A DNA stretch of 42,271 bases from an uncultured Oscillospiraceae bacterium. Lineage in GTDB: Bacteria > Bacillota_A > Clostridia > Oscillospirales > Acutalibacteraceae. The notes under the pieces were generated by a model that was given only the letters and a program-made list of their open reading frames with translations, ran no database searches and was not told where the DNA came from. The stretch's first letter is position 1. Each line of letters opens with the position of its first letter. The translations under genes and the position numbers were made by a program. Below, one piece after another: positions 7,410 through 15,331 of the stretch. The DNA is taken from positions 12,827-55,097 of the forward strand of contig CAJUNS010000012.1 of the NCBI GenBank assembly GCA_910587995.1, written 5' to 3'.

Positions 7410-7499
7410 TATTCCATAATCTCCTTGGAGAAGCCCTGTGCTTTCGCACAGCAAAAGAGAAGCGCTCTGCGCTTCAAGCCTTCTCCGTGTGTTCGTCCA
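7388..7499 (-). promoter_or_regulatory. Structured leader RNA of the MATE gene
   Basis: After the promoter the minus-strand RNA can fold as a three-way junction: closing stem CTTCTCC/GGAGAAG reversed (7480-7486 with 7427-7433), hairpin GAAGCGC-AGA-GCGCTTC (7459-7475) and hairpin CTGTGC-GAAA-GCACAG (7436-7451) capped by a GNRA tetraloop. An alternative hairpin pairs 7423-7430 with 7388-7395 and shares four bases (7427-7430) with the closing stem, so the two folds exclude each other. I do not recognise a known riboswitch class. Confidence 0.55.
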
Positions 7500-7505
7500 G
7501 AACAC

Positions 7506-7514
7506 ATTATACCA
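7506..7514 (-). promoter_or_regulatory. Extended -10 promoter of the MATE leader
   Basis: Minus strand reads TGGTATAAT, an extended -10 (TATAAT at 7511-7506). No good -35 box is seen 17 bp upstream, which is common for extended -10 promoters. Predicted RNA start near 7499. Confidence 0.65.
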
Positions 7515-7607
7515 CATTTTTCCGCAAAATGTGTCTCCCAGATATTGGGAAATTTTTGCGTGGAATTTGTATATGTTATATATGTGGAGTTCGCTTCAAG
7601 TAAGAAC

Positions 7608-8165
7608 TTACAGCGATTCTAGCAGGTCCAAGGGGAACTCCATCTGGCAGTCGCAAGGCTCCTTTTCCACATGGGGCGGGTCATACTCTTGGGCCTCCAC
7701 ACAGCCCAAAGCCTGATAAAAGGCCTGGCTCTCCTGGGCCGACATGGCGGAGATGTAAAGCTTCTCCGCTCCCAGCGCTTGGGCCGAGCCCGCCGCCAGC
7801 GCAAACAGCCGCCTGCCCAGTCCCTGCCGCCGGAAGTCCTCCGACACATGGAGCTCCGCCAGCACAGCATATTGGCTCCGGCTGCCAATGAGCCGGCCCT
7901 CCACGCTGGCAAAGCCCTTGAGCCCCTCTGAAGAGAAGGCGCCCCAAAGAGCGCCGCCCTCTCTCAGGGTTTGGGCCAGTTGGGCGGTAAGGCGCTGATA
8001 ATCGTTTTGATCCCAGTCCTCGGTAAAGGCAATGGGTTTGAGCACCCATTGGCCTTCGGCCTTCCGCCAGCAGTGGGTGACTTTTTGGAACCGCCGGAAG
8101 GATGCGAATAGGGAAGAGGCAAGCTCCTCCGGGGCAATGGGACGGAATTGAACAGAATCTGGCAT
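7608..8165 (-). CDS. GNAT-family N-acetyltransferase
   Basis: 185-residue predicted cytoplasmic acyl-CoA transferase. The C-terminal half carries the GNAT core: AVLAELHVSEDFRRQGLGRR is the strand plus acetyl-CoA pyrophosphate loop (RxxGxG), followed by an Ala-rich helix (LFALAAGSAQALGA), LYISAMSAQESQAFYQALG and a final strand. The N-terminal 60 residues include a Trp-rich region. Start 8165 is used because AAAGGAG stands before it; the frame remains open much further upstream through the antisense of trxB and that part is not real. The substrate is unknown. It lies between the trxB terminator and the MATE promoter. Confidence 0.85.
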   Translation of the reverse strand: MPDSVQFRPIAPEELASSLFASFRRFQKVTHCWRKAEGQWVLKPIAFTEDWDQNDYQRLTAQLAQTLREGGALWGAFSSEGLKGFASVEGRLIGSRSQYAVLAELHVSEDFRRQGLGRRLFALAAGSAQALGAEKLYISAMSAQESQAFYQALGCVEAQEYDPPHVEKEPCDCQMEFPLDLLESL

Positions 8166-8196
8166 GGTAAAACTCCTTTCTGAGCAGCGCCGCATA

Positions 8197-8230
8197 AGGA
8201 AAAGGGAGCGTCCCGGTGGGACGTTCCCCC
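8197..8230 (-). terminator. Terminator after trxB
   Basis: On the minus strand a GGGAACGTCCC / GGGACGCTCCC type stem (8204-8228, loop ACC) is followed by TTTTCC. It ends the trxA-trxB transcript before the GNAT gene. Confidence 0.75.
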
Positions 8231-8236
8231 GTTTAT

Positions 8237-9160
8237 TTATGTCCTTTCGCGCTGTAAAAACTCCTCTGCCATCTGAGCGGCCACCGCACCGTCCGCCGCC
8301 GCGGTAATGATTTGGCGCAGAGGCTTTTGGCGCAGGTCCCCGGCCGCAAAGACCCCCGGCAGATTGGTCTGGCAGTTCTCTCCAGCCACCACATACCCGG
8401 CCTCGTCCAGCTCCACCTGACCGGCCAGCAGGCTGGTCTCCGGCACCTGGCCCACGGCCACAAAGACTCCGGCGCAGTCCAAGGTCCGGCTCTCGCCGGT
8501 ATCCACGCGGACGGTTTTGAGCCCCGTGAGCCGCTCCGCATAAAGCAGTTCTTCCGCCCGGCTGTTCCAGAGGAATTCCACGTTTCCGGCCTGTTCCAGC
8601 AGCACCCGCTGGCTGTCCGGAGCCCGCAGCTTGTCCCGGCGGTGGATCAGGTACACTCGTCCGCACAGCTTGGAAAGGTACAAGGCATCGGCCACAGCGG
8701 TGTTGCCTCCGCCGATGATGGCCACATCCTTGCCCCGGTAAAACATACCGTCGCAGGTGGCGCAGTAGGAGACCCCCCGGCCCCGCAGGGCCCGCTCTTG
8801 GGGGAGGCCCAGCTCTCGGGGCTGGGCCCCAGTGGCCAAAATGACTGCCCGGGCCTCATAGCCGTCTTTCTTTGTGTGGACTGTTTTCACATCTCCGGCC
8901 AGTTCCAGGGCGGTGACTGCCTCCAGCTTGGTTTGGGCCCCAAAGCGTTCCGCGCCGGCCTTCATGTCCATAGCCAGCTGAAAGCCTTTGACTCCCTGAG
9001 GAAAGCCCGGGTAATTGTCGATCAGGTCCGTGGTGCCCATTTGGCCGCCGGGGGCCAGCTTTTCCAGCAGCAGCACCGAGCGCCCCGCCCGGGCTCCGTA
9101 GAGGGCGGCAGTGTAGCCCGCCGGGCCCCCGCCTATGATGATAATATCAAAAGCTTCCAC
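8237..9160 (-). CDS. trxB: Thioredoxin reductase
   Basis: 307-residue cytoplasmic FAD enzyme that reduces thioredoxin. Motifs: FAD-binding GGGPAGYTAALYGARAG at residue 10, the redox-active SYCATCDG (CxxC) near residue 133, nucleotide-binding IGGGNTAVADAL, and the C-terminal FAD motif GVFAAGDLR. Start is GTG 9160: the trxA stop TAG shares its G with this GTG, so the genes overlap by one base and are coupled. The nucleotide-binding domain follows GGGNTA, then RRDKLRA; HRR suggests NADPH, although some clostridial members use ferredoxin. Confidence 0.95.
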   Translation of the reverse strand: MEAFDIIIIGGGPAGYTAALYGARAGRSVLLLEKLAPGGQMGTTDLIDNYPGFPQGVKGFQLAMDMKAGAERFGAQTKLEAVTALELAGDVKTVHTKKDGYEARAVILATGAQPRELGLPQERALRGRGVSYCATCDGMFYRGKDVAIIGGGNTAVADALYLSKLCGRVYLIHRRDKLRAPDSQRVLLEQAGNVEFLWNSRAEELLYAERLTGLKTVRVDTGESRTLDCAGVFVAVGQVPETSLLAGQVELDEAGYVVAGENCQTNLPGVFAAGDLRQKPLRQIITAAADGAVAAQMAEEFLQRERT

Positions 9161-9471
9161 TATTTAATCAAGTCCTCCAAAGCCTCTTTGGGCTGCAAGC
9201 CCACCAGGGTCTTAACGGCCTCGCCGTTTTGGAACAAAATAGCCGTGGGAATGCTCATTACACCGTACTGGCCCGCCAGCTCCGGCTGCTCGTCCACATT
9301 CACTTTGCCCACCTTCACAGCGTCCGGATTCTCCTCGGCAAACTGGTCCACAATGGGCGAGAACATCTGGCAGGGGCCGCACCAGCTGGCCCAAAAGTCT
9401 ACTAGCACCGGCACGCTGGACTGTAGTGCCTCCGCCTCAAAATTTTCCTTTGTCAAAGTAAGAACTGCCAT
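9160..9471 (-). CDS. trxA: Thioredoxin
   Basis: 103-residue thioredoxin: VLVDFWASWCGPCQMFSPIV has the WCGPC redox site, followed by VNVDEQPELAGQYGVMSIPT with the conserved cis-Pro (SIPT) and FQNGEAVKTLVG. Length is normal. ATG 9471 is preceded by GGAGG at 8 bases; an earlier in-frame ATG at 9486 lacks spacing. It is coupled to trxB, giving a complete thiol-reducing pair. The 63-bp gap to the upstream HAD gene holds a GC hairpin. Confidence 0.96.
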   Translation of the reverse strand: MAVLTLTKENFEAEALQSSVPVLVDFWASWCGPCQMFSPIVDQFAEENPDAVKVGKVNVDEQPELAGQYGVMSIPTAILFQNGEAVKTLVGLQPKEALEDLIK

Positions 9472-9505
9472 AGCGTTTACCTCCAAATATTTGTAATTAT
9501 TTTAA

Positions 9506-9526
9506 GGCCGCAGCTTTGCGGCGGCC
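9506..9526 (-). terminator. Weak GC hairpin between HAD and trxA genes
   Basis: GGCCGC (9506-9511) pairs with GCGGCC (9521-9526) around a nine-base loop. On the minus strand only TTAAAATAATT follows, not a clean T-run, so termination of the upstream operon here is possible but may be partial. If leaky, trxAB would be read from the upstream operon. Confidence 0.4.
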
Positions 9527-9534
9527 ATTCTTGG

Positions 9535-10254
9535 TTAGTATAGCCCTGCATAGGCCATAAAATCCCTAAAGCTGCCCTGGGGTATGTTCGAAATGTCCAC
9601 ACCGCTGGAGTTTTCCAGACAGCCGGTGATGAGATAGCCCTCCAGTCCCGCCTGCTTGGCGGCTAAAAAGTCCTCTGCCACATCGTTGCCCACCATTAGG
9701 CACTGCTCCGGACGCTTGCCCGTCTGGGCCAGCAGCTCCCGGTAATAATCTGGGTTGGGCTTGCAGTAGGAGCTCCCCTCATAGCTGGTCACAGCCAGGA
9801 AGTCCTCGGGAGCCAATCCCACCCAGCTTAGCCGGGTGGCCACGCCCACTGCCGGAAACAGCGGGTTGGTAGCCAAAATCACCTGGTAGCCCTTGGCCTT
9901 TAGGCCCGCCACTGCCGGTTGGGCCAGGGGATTTTCTCCTGTAGCGGTCTTGGCCCCGTGAAATTCCTCCGCGTAAAACCGATCGAACACTGGGCGTAGG
10001 TCCAACACCTGGCGTCCCAGCTCTTCCGCGAAAGCATCCCAGAACCGCTGGTCGTTTTTGGTGGAGCCATCGTTTTGAATCATGGCCTTAGTGCCCTTCC
10101 ATACAGCGGCAATCAGAGCTTGGGGCTTATAGCCATAGGGCGCGGCCTTTTGAGCCAGCAGCTTAAAGTAGGCATTGGTGAAAGCCTCGGTGGACATAGG
10201 CAGCAGGGTGCCGTCCAGGTCAAAGAGAATGGTGTCGATGTTTGCGCTGATCAA
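9535..10254 (-). CDS. HAD-superfamily hydrolase (phosphatase)
   Basis: 239-residue haloacid-dehalogenase-like enzyme. Motif I is FDLDGTLLP (nucleophile Asp and second Asp), motif II ILATNP, motif III Lys in CKPNPDYY, and motif IV VGNDVAEDFLAAKQAG. A helical cap lies between residues 20 and 90. Start is TTG 10254, four bases overlapping the TGA of the DUF1667 gene, with AAGGAG nine bases upstream. Being last in a glycerol-3-phosphate-dehydrogenase-type operon, it could dephosphorylate glycerol phosphate or a damaged metabolite; this is inference from position only. Confidence 0.85.
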   Translation of the reverse strand: MISANIDTILFDLDGTLLPMSTEAFTNAYFKLLAQKAAPYGYKPQALIAAVWKGTKAMIQNDGSTKNDQRFWDAFAEELGRQVLDLRPVFDRFYAEEFHGAKTATGENPLAQPAVAGLKAKGYQVILATNPLFPAVGVATRLSWVGLAPEDFLAVTSYEGSSYCKPNPDYYRELLAQTGKRPEQCLMVGNDVAEDFLAAKQAGLEGYLITGCLENSSGVDISNIPQGSFRDFMAYAGLY

Positions 10255-10631
10255 GTCTGGTGTCTCCTTGCTGGGGAATTTTTTGTGACGATTAGATCCA
10301 CGCCGGTTCCGGCGATGTCCGCCACAACCACATCCCCAATCTTCACCGGGGCTTTGGCCGAAGCCCGGCCAATCTCCTCCATTACCGCAAAAATCTTTTC
10401 TTTGGGAATGTCCGTCCGGGTCCGCACGGACACCACCGGGGCCTCGCCCTCTTCCAGCCGTACCGTGGAGGTGACGGTCCGGGTGGGAGCGGTTACCTCT
10501 TTTTTACCGTAGGCCTCCCCGCGCTTGCAGGTGTTGCCGCTGACGCATGTCACGGCGCCGTTTTCATCAGTCTCCACCTTCAGCGGGCAGCCCAAGGGGC
10601 AGCTGATGCAGGTCAATTCGATTACCGCCAT
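10251..10631 (-). CDS. DUF1667 Cys-rich protein of GlpA-type operon
   Basis: 126 residues. The N-terminal LTCISCPLGCPLKV plus VSGNTCKRGEAYGKKE gives five Cys in a CxxCPxGC...C pattern characteristic of DUF1667, which probably binds metal or Fe-S. The C-terminal part (residues 50-118) is a mixed alpha/beta domain (VSVRTRTDIPKEKIFAVM). DUF1667 proteins are regularly encoded next to GlpA-like dehydrogenase and a NAD(P)/FAD oxidoreductase, as here, and are thought to be the third component of an anaerobic glycerol-3-phosphate oxidising system. ATG 10631 follows the upstream stop with zero gap; GGAGGG lies seven bases before it. Confidence 0.88.
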   Translation of the reverse strand: MAVIELTCISCPLGCPLKVETDENGAVTCVSGNTCKRGEAYGKKEVTAPTRTVTSTVRLEEGEAPVVSVRTRTDIPKEKIFAVMEEIGRASAKAPVKIGDVVVADIAGTGVDLIVTKNSPARRHQT

Positions 10632-11903
10632 TTACACACCCTCCTTTTCTTCCTGTGCCTCCACAGTCAGCTCTGTCTCCGCGCCGCTGAACCATTCTTT
10701 TTTCAGCACAATCTGCTCCATTTCGCCGGGAGCCATTACCGGCCGCTTCCGGCGCAGCAGCTCTTTTCCACTGGCTGTCACGGTCACCAAAGCGCCCCGC
10801 ATGTTGCGGCCCACCCGGAACCGCACCACGGTTTCAGCCTCCATGCGGGCCGGGTCAATGGCTCCCGGCACGGTGTAGCGCACCGCCCCCGCTGGGACCA
10901 GAGGGATATCCCGGCCGGTTCCGCCGCTTTCCCCCCGCAGGAACCGTGCGGCGTTGCGCCCCGCCTGGGCGGCTTCTTCTGACACATAGTCCACTAGGTC
11001 GTGGACATGCAGCACATTGCCGCAGGCGAAAACCCCGGGAATGTTGGTCTCCAAGCTCTCGTTGACCTGGGGCCCGCCGGTAACGGGAGCCAGCTCCACG
11101 CCCACAGCCTTAGACAGCTCGTTCTCCGGCAGCAGGCCCACCGAGAGCAGCAGTGTGTCGCAGGCATAGTCCCTTTCCGTGCCGGGAATGGGCCGAAAGG
11201 CATCGTCCACCTGGGCGATGGTTACGCCCTCCACCCGCTCCCGGCCCTGGATGTCCACCACGGTGTGAGACAGCAGCAGGGGGATGCCGTAATCGTCCAG
11301 ACACTGGACAATGTTCCGTTTCAGACCGCCGGAATAGGGCTGAAGCTCCGCCACGCAGAGTACCTTGGCCCCTTCCAGAGTCATGCGCCGGGCCATAATA
11401 AGGCCGATGTCGCCGCTGCCCAGAATGACCACCCGCCTGCCCGGCAGATAGCCCTCCAGGTTTACCAGCCGCTGGGCGGTGCCAGCGGAGAAAATGCCCG
11501 CGGGCCGGGTACCGGGGATGTTCAAAGCCCCCCGGGGCCGCTCCCGGCATCCCATGGCCAGAATAACCGCCCGGGCCTGGGTTTCCACCAAGCCCTCTTC
11601 CCGGCTGACAGAGGTGATGGCCAGCCCCTCGCCCTCCCGGCGCAGGTCCACCACGGTAGTGCTCAACCGGTAGGGGATGTTCCGCTGGAAGACCTCGTCC
11701 ATGTAGCGGGCGGCGTATTCCGGGCCCGTGAGCTCCTCGTGAAAGGTGTGCAGGCCAAAGCCGTTGTGGATGCACTGATTCAGAATGCCTCCCAGCTCTT
11801 TTTCCCGCTCCAGAATGAGGATGTCCTCCACTCCGGCGTCCCGGGCCGCCACGGCTGCCGCCAGCCCGGCGGGGCCTCCGCCGATGATCGCCAAATCACG
11901 CAT
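10632..11903 (-). CDS. NAD(P)/FAD-dependent oxidoreductase of the GlpA-DUF1667 system
   Basis: 423-residue class-II pyridine-nucleotide-disulphide-oxidoreductase-like flavoprotein. FAD site IIGGGPAGLAAAVAARDAG at residue 6, Cys in LGGILNQCIHNGFG, ATG-equivalent LAMGCRERPRG, NAD site VVILGSGDIGLIMARRM near residue 155 and GVFACGNVLHVHDLVD. A C-terminal domain of about 100 residues (after ARFLRGESGG) has a beta-rich pattern. It overlaps the upstream GlpA-like gene by eight bases (ATGCGTGA) and abuts DUF1667. The likely role is to pass electrons between the GlpA-type flavoprotein and NAD(H). Confidence 0.9.
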   Translation of the reverse strand: MRDLAIIGGGPAGLAAAVAARDAGVEDILILEREKELGGILNQCIHNGFGLHTFHEELTGPEYAARYMDEVFQRNIPYRLSTTVVDLRREGEGLAITSVSREEGLVETQARAVILAMGCRERPRGALNIPGTRPAGIFSAGTAQRLVNLEGYLPGRRVVILGSGDIGLIMARRMTLEGAKVLCVAELQPYSGGLKRNIVQCLDDYGIPLLLSHTVVDIQGRERVEGVTIAQVDDAFRPIPGTERDYACDTLLLSVGLLPENELSKAVGVELAPVTGGPQVNESLETNIPGVFACGNVLHVHDLVDYVSEEAAQAGRNAARFLRGESGGTGRDIPLVPAGAVRYTVPGAIDPARMEAETVVRFRVGRNMRGALVTVTASGKELLRRKRPVMAPGEMEQIVLKKEWFSGAETELTVEAQEEKEGV

Positions 11904-13341
11904 GGTCCTTGCCCTCCCTTGTCTTTTCCAGTACGATGCGGGACTCTTTGCCGTTTTTGCGCACCCCGGTCAGGTCCAGGGAGAGCTCCCGGGCCAGAAT
12001 CTCCATAACACGGGGGGAGCAGAAACCGCTTTGGCACCGGCCCATGCCCGCCCGGGTCCGGCGTTTGACCCCGTCCAAGGTTTTGGCTCCCAGAGTGCTG
12101 TGGATGGCGTCCACAATCTCCCCTTCGGAGACCTCTTCACAGCGGCAGATGATGTTGCCGTACAGCGGATTTTCTTTGATGTAAGCGGCCCGCTCCTGAT
12201 GAGGCTTCTCCGCCAGCCGCAGAGAGCCCCGGCGGGTGGGGGAGAAGTCCGCTTTTTCTGCCAGGCCCAGCTTGTCCGCTACCAGACCGGCCATATAGTC
12301 CCCAATGGCCGGCGCGCTGGAAAGCCCAGGGGATTCAATGCCCGCCGCCTCAAAGAAGCCGTCCCCGGCCTCCCGCAGAAGGAAGTCATCCCCGGCCTCG
12401 TGGGCCCGCAGGCCCATAAAGGAGGTGATGACCTGCCGCATGGGCACAGCCTTCACGGCCCAGGCGGATTTTTCCGCCACTTCCGCCAGCCCGGCGGCGG
12501 TGGTGGCGGTCTCGTCCAGATCCTCCACATCGGCGGCGGTGGGGCCCACCAACAGGTTGCCGTGGACCGTGGGGCTGACCAGCACGCCCTTGCCCATTTT
12601 ACCGGGCAGCTGGAAAATGGTCCGGCCCACATGGCTCCCAGCGGTTTTGTCCAGCAGGCAGTATTCGCCCTTGCGGGGAGTGATCGTGATTTTTTCCTCA
12701 AAAACCTGGTTGTGCAGTTCACCGGCATGGACCCCGGCGGCATTTACCACAGTGCGGGTCCAAATCTCCCCAGAGCTGGTCTTCAAAAGCCAGCCATCCG
12801 CTTGGCGTTCGATCTTCAAAACCTCCGTGTCAAAACGGAACTCCACTCCGTTGCGGGCGGCGCTTTCCGCCAGGCCCAGGGTCAGCTCAAAGGGGCATAC
12901 CACGCCGGAGGTCCCGGCCAGCAGGGCCCCGCAGACCCCCTCCGCCAAGTTGGGCTCCAGGGCCCGTGCCTCCTCCCCGGAGAGCAGGGAGAGCCCCGCT
13001 ACGCCGTTGGCCAGCCCCCGGTCGTACAGAGCCCGCAGCTGGGGCAGCTCCGCTGGGTCCAGGCAGACCACCAAAGCGCCAATGCGTTGAAAGGGAATAT
13101 CCAGCTCCTGGGAGAGCTGGTCCATTTTCTGGTTGCCTAAAACATTCATTTTTGCTTTTAGAGTGCCGGGCTCCGCGTCGAACCCGGCGTGGATGATGGC
13201 GGAATTGGCCTTGCTGGTGCCTTCGCACACATCCAGGGCCCGCTCTACCACCAAAAAGCGGCCCTTCCGCCGGGAGAGCTCCCGGGCGATGGCGCAGCCG
13301 GTAACGCCCGCGCCGATAATAACGGTATCGTATTGTTTCAT
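11896..13341 (-). CDS. GlpA-type FAD dehydrogenase with C-terminal [2Fe-2S] domain
   Basis: 481 residues. The N-terminal FAD-binding DAO domain (TVIIGAGVTGCAIARELSRR, then SKANSAIIHAGFDAEPGT) is typical of glycerol-3-phosphate dehydrogenase and related oxidases. The C-terminal BFD-like domain carries CRCEEVSEGEIVDAI and GRCQSGFC, the CxC and CxxxxC ligands for a [2Fe-2S] cluster. It probably oxidises glycerol 3-phosphate to dihydroxyacetone phosphate, although hydroxyacid oxidation is an alternative for this family. Start ATG 13341 has GAGGA seven bases before it; the frame stays open far upstream through the divergent promoter, which is not coding. First gene of a four-gene operon. No glycerol kinase or facilitator is in the window. 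Confidence 0.88.
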   Translation of the reverse strand: MKQYDTVIIGAGVTGCAIARELSRRKGRFLVVERALDVCEGTSKANSAIIHAGFDAEPGTLKAKMNVLGNQKMDQLSQELDIPFQRIGALVVCLDPAELPQLRALYDRGLANGVAGLSLLSGEEARALEPNLAEGVCGALLAGTSGVVCPFELTLGLAESAARNGVEFRFDTEVLKIERQADGWLLKTSSGEIWTRTVVNAAGVHAGELHNQVFEEKITITPRKGEYCLLDKTAGSHVGRTIFQLPGKMGKGVLVSPTVHGNLLVGPTAADVEDLDETATTAAGLAEVAEKSAWAVKAVPMRQVITSFMGLRAHEAGDDFLLREAGDGFFEAAGIESPGLSSAPAIGDYMAGLVADKLGLAEKADFSPTRRGSLRLAEKPHQERAAYIKENPLYGNIICRCEEVSEGEIVDAIHSTLGAKTLDGVKRRTRAGMGRCQSGFCSPRVMEILARELSLDLTGVRKNGKESRIVLEKTREGKDHA

Positions 13342-13484
13342 TGCGATTCCTCGGTCCTTCCCAAAGGCGGGAGATAGTTTCGAATAGCGCCCTGGCTGGG
13401 CCTGCCCCAGCGTTGGCCGCGAGTTTTTCCTCCCTGGACGGTTCCCTGCTTCCCGGGCGCTGTCCGTTCGGATAGCTCTTACAT

Positions 13485-13513
13485 AATATAGCACATTAAT
13501 TTTTTTTGCGCAA
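13485..13513 (-). promoter_or_regulatory. Promoter of the GlpA-type operon
   Basis: On the minus strand TTGCGC (13513-13508), 17-bp spacer with an A-tract, TATATT (13490-13485). Predicted 5' leader of about 140 bases. Confidence 0.6.
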
Positions 13514-13527
13514 GAGGCAATGTTCCC

Positions 13528-13556
13528 TTGACAGGCTGGAGAAAATGGTGGAAAAT
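13528..13556 (+). promoter_or_regulatory. Promoter of xylB
   Basis: TTGACA (13528-13533), 17-bp spacer, GAAAAT (13551-13556; four of six -10 matches). Its -35 is 14 bp from the -35 of the divergent GlpA-operon promoter, so one regulator could serve both. Confidence 0.6.
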
Positions 13557-13630
13557 AGGAGCCAGATAATCTTCCCCTATCTTGCGGTGCGCGGGAAAGG
13601 GACGCATCAAAGAAGAAAAGGAGCCTCATT

Positions 13631-15154
13631 ATGCAGTATACCATTGGCATTGACCTGGGTACCAGCGGTACCAAAACCGTTTTATTTGACCAGCGGGCCA
13701 CCCCTGTGGCCTCGGCCACGATAGAATATCCCCTGTACCAGCCCCAAAACGGCTGGGCTGAGCAGGACCCGGAGCATTGGTGGAGGGCCGCTGCCGGCAC
13801 TCTGCGCCAGGTGCTGGAAAGCAGCCGGGTGGACCCCAAGGACATTGCGGCCATCGGCCTTTCCGGGCAGATGCACGGCCTGGTGATGCTGGACCAGGAG
13901 GGCCGCGTACTGCGCCGGTCCATCATCTGGTGCGACCAGCGCAGCGGGAAGCAGTGCGATACCATTACTGAAAAGGTGGGCCGGGAGCGCCTGATTGAAA
14001 TCACCGCAAACCCCGCCCTTACGGGCTTTACCGCCGCCAAGCTCCTGTGGGTCCGGGAGAACGAGCCCGAGCTCTACCGCCAATGCGCCCACATTCTGCT
14101 GCCCAAGGACTATGTGCGCTACATGCTTACCGGAGAATTTGCCACGGAAGTCTCCGATGCTTCGGGTATGCAGCTGCTGGACGTGCCCCGCCGCCAATGG
14201 AGCCAGGAGGTGCTGGACAAGTTGGAGATTGACCCGGCTTTGCTGGCCAAGGTCTATGAGTCCCCCGAAATCACAGGTAGAATCACCGAAGAGGCCGCGG
14301 CCCTTACCGGCCTGCGCCCGGGCACTCCGGTGGTGGGCGGAGCCGGAGACAACGCCGCGGCGGCGGTGGGCACCGGCGTGGTGGCGGATGGCAAAGCCTT
14401 CACCACCTTGGGGACCTCCGGGGTGGTCTTTGCCCACACGGACCAGCTTTCCATCGACCCGCTGGGCCGGGTGCACACCTTCTGCTGCGCCGTGCCTGGA
14501 GCTTGGCATGTAATGGGCGTCACCCAGGGGGCGGGCCTGTCCCTCAAGTGGTTCCGGGATAATTTCTGCTATTCGGAAATGGTCTCCGCCGAAGGACTGG
14601 GCATTGACCCCTATGTGCTGCTGGACAAGCAGGCGGAGCGCTCTCCCGCTGGCTGCAACAAGCTGCTCTACCTGCCTTACTTAATGGGTGAGCGCACGCC
14701 CCACCTGGACCCGGACTGCCGGGGTGTGTTCTTCGGGCTCTCCGCCATGCACACCCGGGCGGACCTGCTGCGGGCCGTGATGGAGGGCGTGGCCTACTCC
14801 CAGCGGGACAGCCTGGAAGTGCTGCGGGGCATGGGGGTCAGCACCGGCGAGATGCTGGCCTGCGGCGGGGGAGGAACCTCCCCTCTGTGGCGGCAGATGC
14901 TGGCGGATATATACAACTGCCCGGTGCGCACCGTGAAGTCCAAAGAGGGCCCGGCCCTGGGCGCGGCGATTTTGGCCGGCGTGGGCGCGGGGCTTTACCC
15001 CAGCGTCCCCCAAGCCTGCGGGGAGCTGGTGCAGGTAAACGAGCCACAAAGCCCCAGCCAGGAGCAGGTGGCGGTCTACGAGAAGTTTTACCAGGTATAC
15101 CGGGGGCTTTATCCGGCTCTGCGGGAGAATTACAAGGCTCTGGCGGCGCTGTAA
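13631..15154 (+). CDS. xylB: Xylulokinase (FGGY family)
   Basis: 507-residue cytoplasmic carbohydrate kinase. The N-terminal phosphate loop is GIDLGTSGTKTVLFD, the substrate region is IGLSGQMHGLVMLD (typical of xylulokinase), followed by IIWCDQRS, and the C-terminal half has GGAGDNAAAAVGTG, TTLGTSG and ACGGGGTSPLWRQMLADI. It phosphorylates D-xylulose to xylulose 5-phosphate for the pentose phosphate pathway. AAAGGAG precedes ATG 13631. No xylose isomerase or transporter is adjacent. Related FGGY kinases act on other sugars, but the SGQMHG signature and length favour xylulose. Confidence 0.92.
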   Translation: MQYTIGIDLGTSGTKTVLFDQRATPVASATIEYPLYQPQNGWAEQDPEHWWRAAAGTLRQVLESSRVDPKDIAAIGLSGQMHGLVMLDQEGRVLRRSIIWCDQRSGKQCDTITEKVGRERLIEITANPALTGFTAAKLLWVRENEPELYRQCAHILLPKDYVRYMLTGEFATEVSDASGMQLLDVPRRQWSQEVLDKLEIDPALLAKVYESPEITGRITEEAAALTGLRPGTPVVGGAGDNAAAAVGTGVVADGKAFTTLGTSGVVFAHTDQLSIDPLGRVHTFCCAVPGAWHVMGVTQGAGLSLKWFRDNFCYSEMVSAEGLGIDPYVLLDKQAERSPAGCNKLLYLPYLMGERTPHLDPDCRGVFFGLSAMHTRADLLRAVMEGVAYSQRDSLEVLRGMGVSTGEMLACGGGGTSPLWRQMLADIYNCPVRTVKSKEGPALGAAILAGVGAGLYPSVPQACGELVQVNEPQSPSQEQVAVYEKFYQVYRGLYPALRENYKALAAL

Positions 15155-15260
15155 CCGCTGGAGCGGGAGGGGGGCAAGGGTCTTAAGAAAGCGGCGCATT
15201 CCGGCAAGGCCGCGAGACTCTGCTGGAGGCTTTGCGCAGTTAGAGGAGCTAAAGTAATCC

Positions 15261-15289
15261 TTGCGCCTTTTTGCCTCTTCTTGTAAAAT
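15261..15289 (+). promoter_or_regulatory. Promoter of the degV operon
   Basis: TTGCGC (15261-15266), 17-bp spacer, TAAAAT (15284-15289), about 40 bp before the degV-family start. Confidence 0.65.
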
Positions 15290-15331
15290 AGTTCCAGGTT
15301 CCTACATTTTTTACTGTGAGGTCTTGCTTTT

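Noticed and set aside
7299..7500. T-box leader for the MATE gene (AAGTACCGCG resembles the T-box antiterminator)
   Set aside because: The conserved T-box bulge sequence and specifier-loop elements are absent, and the downstream gene is not amino-acid related.
11785..13140. 451-codon plus-strand frame
   Set aside because: Antisense shadow of the GlpA-like gene and part of the FAD oxidoreductase gene.
13342..14040. N-terminal extension of the GlpA-like gene
   Set aside because: The frame is open by chance across the divergent promoters and antisense to xylB; homologues start at MKQYDTVIIGAG.
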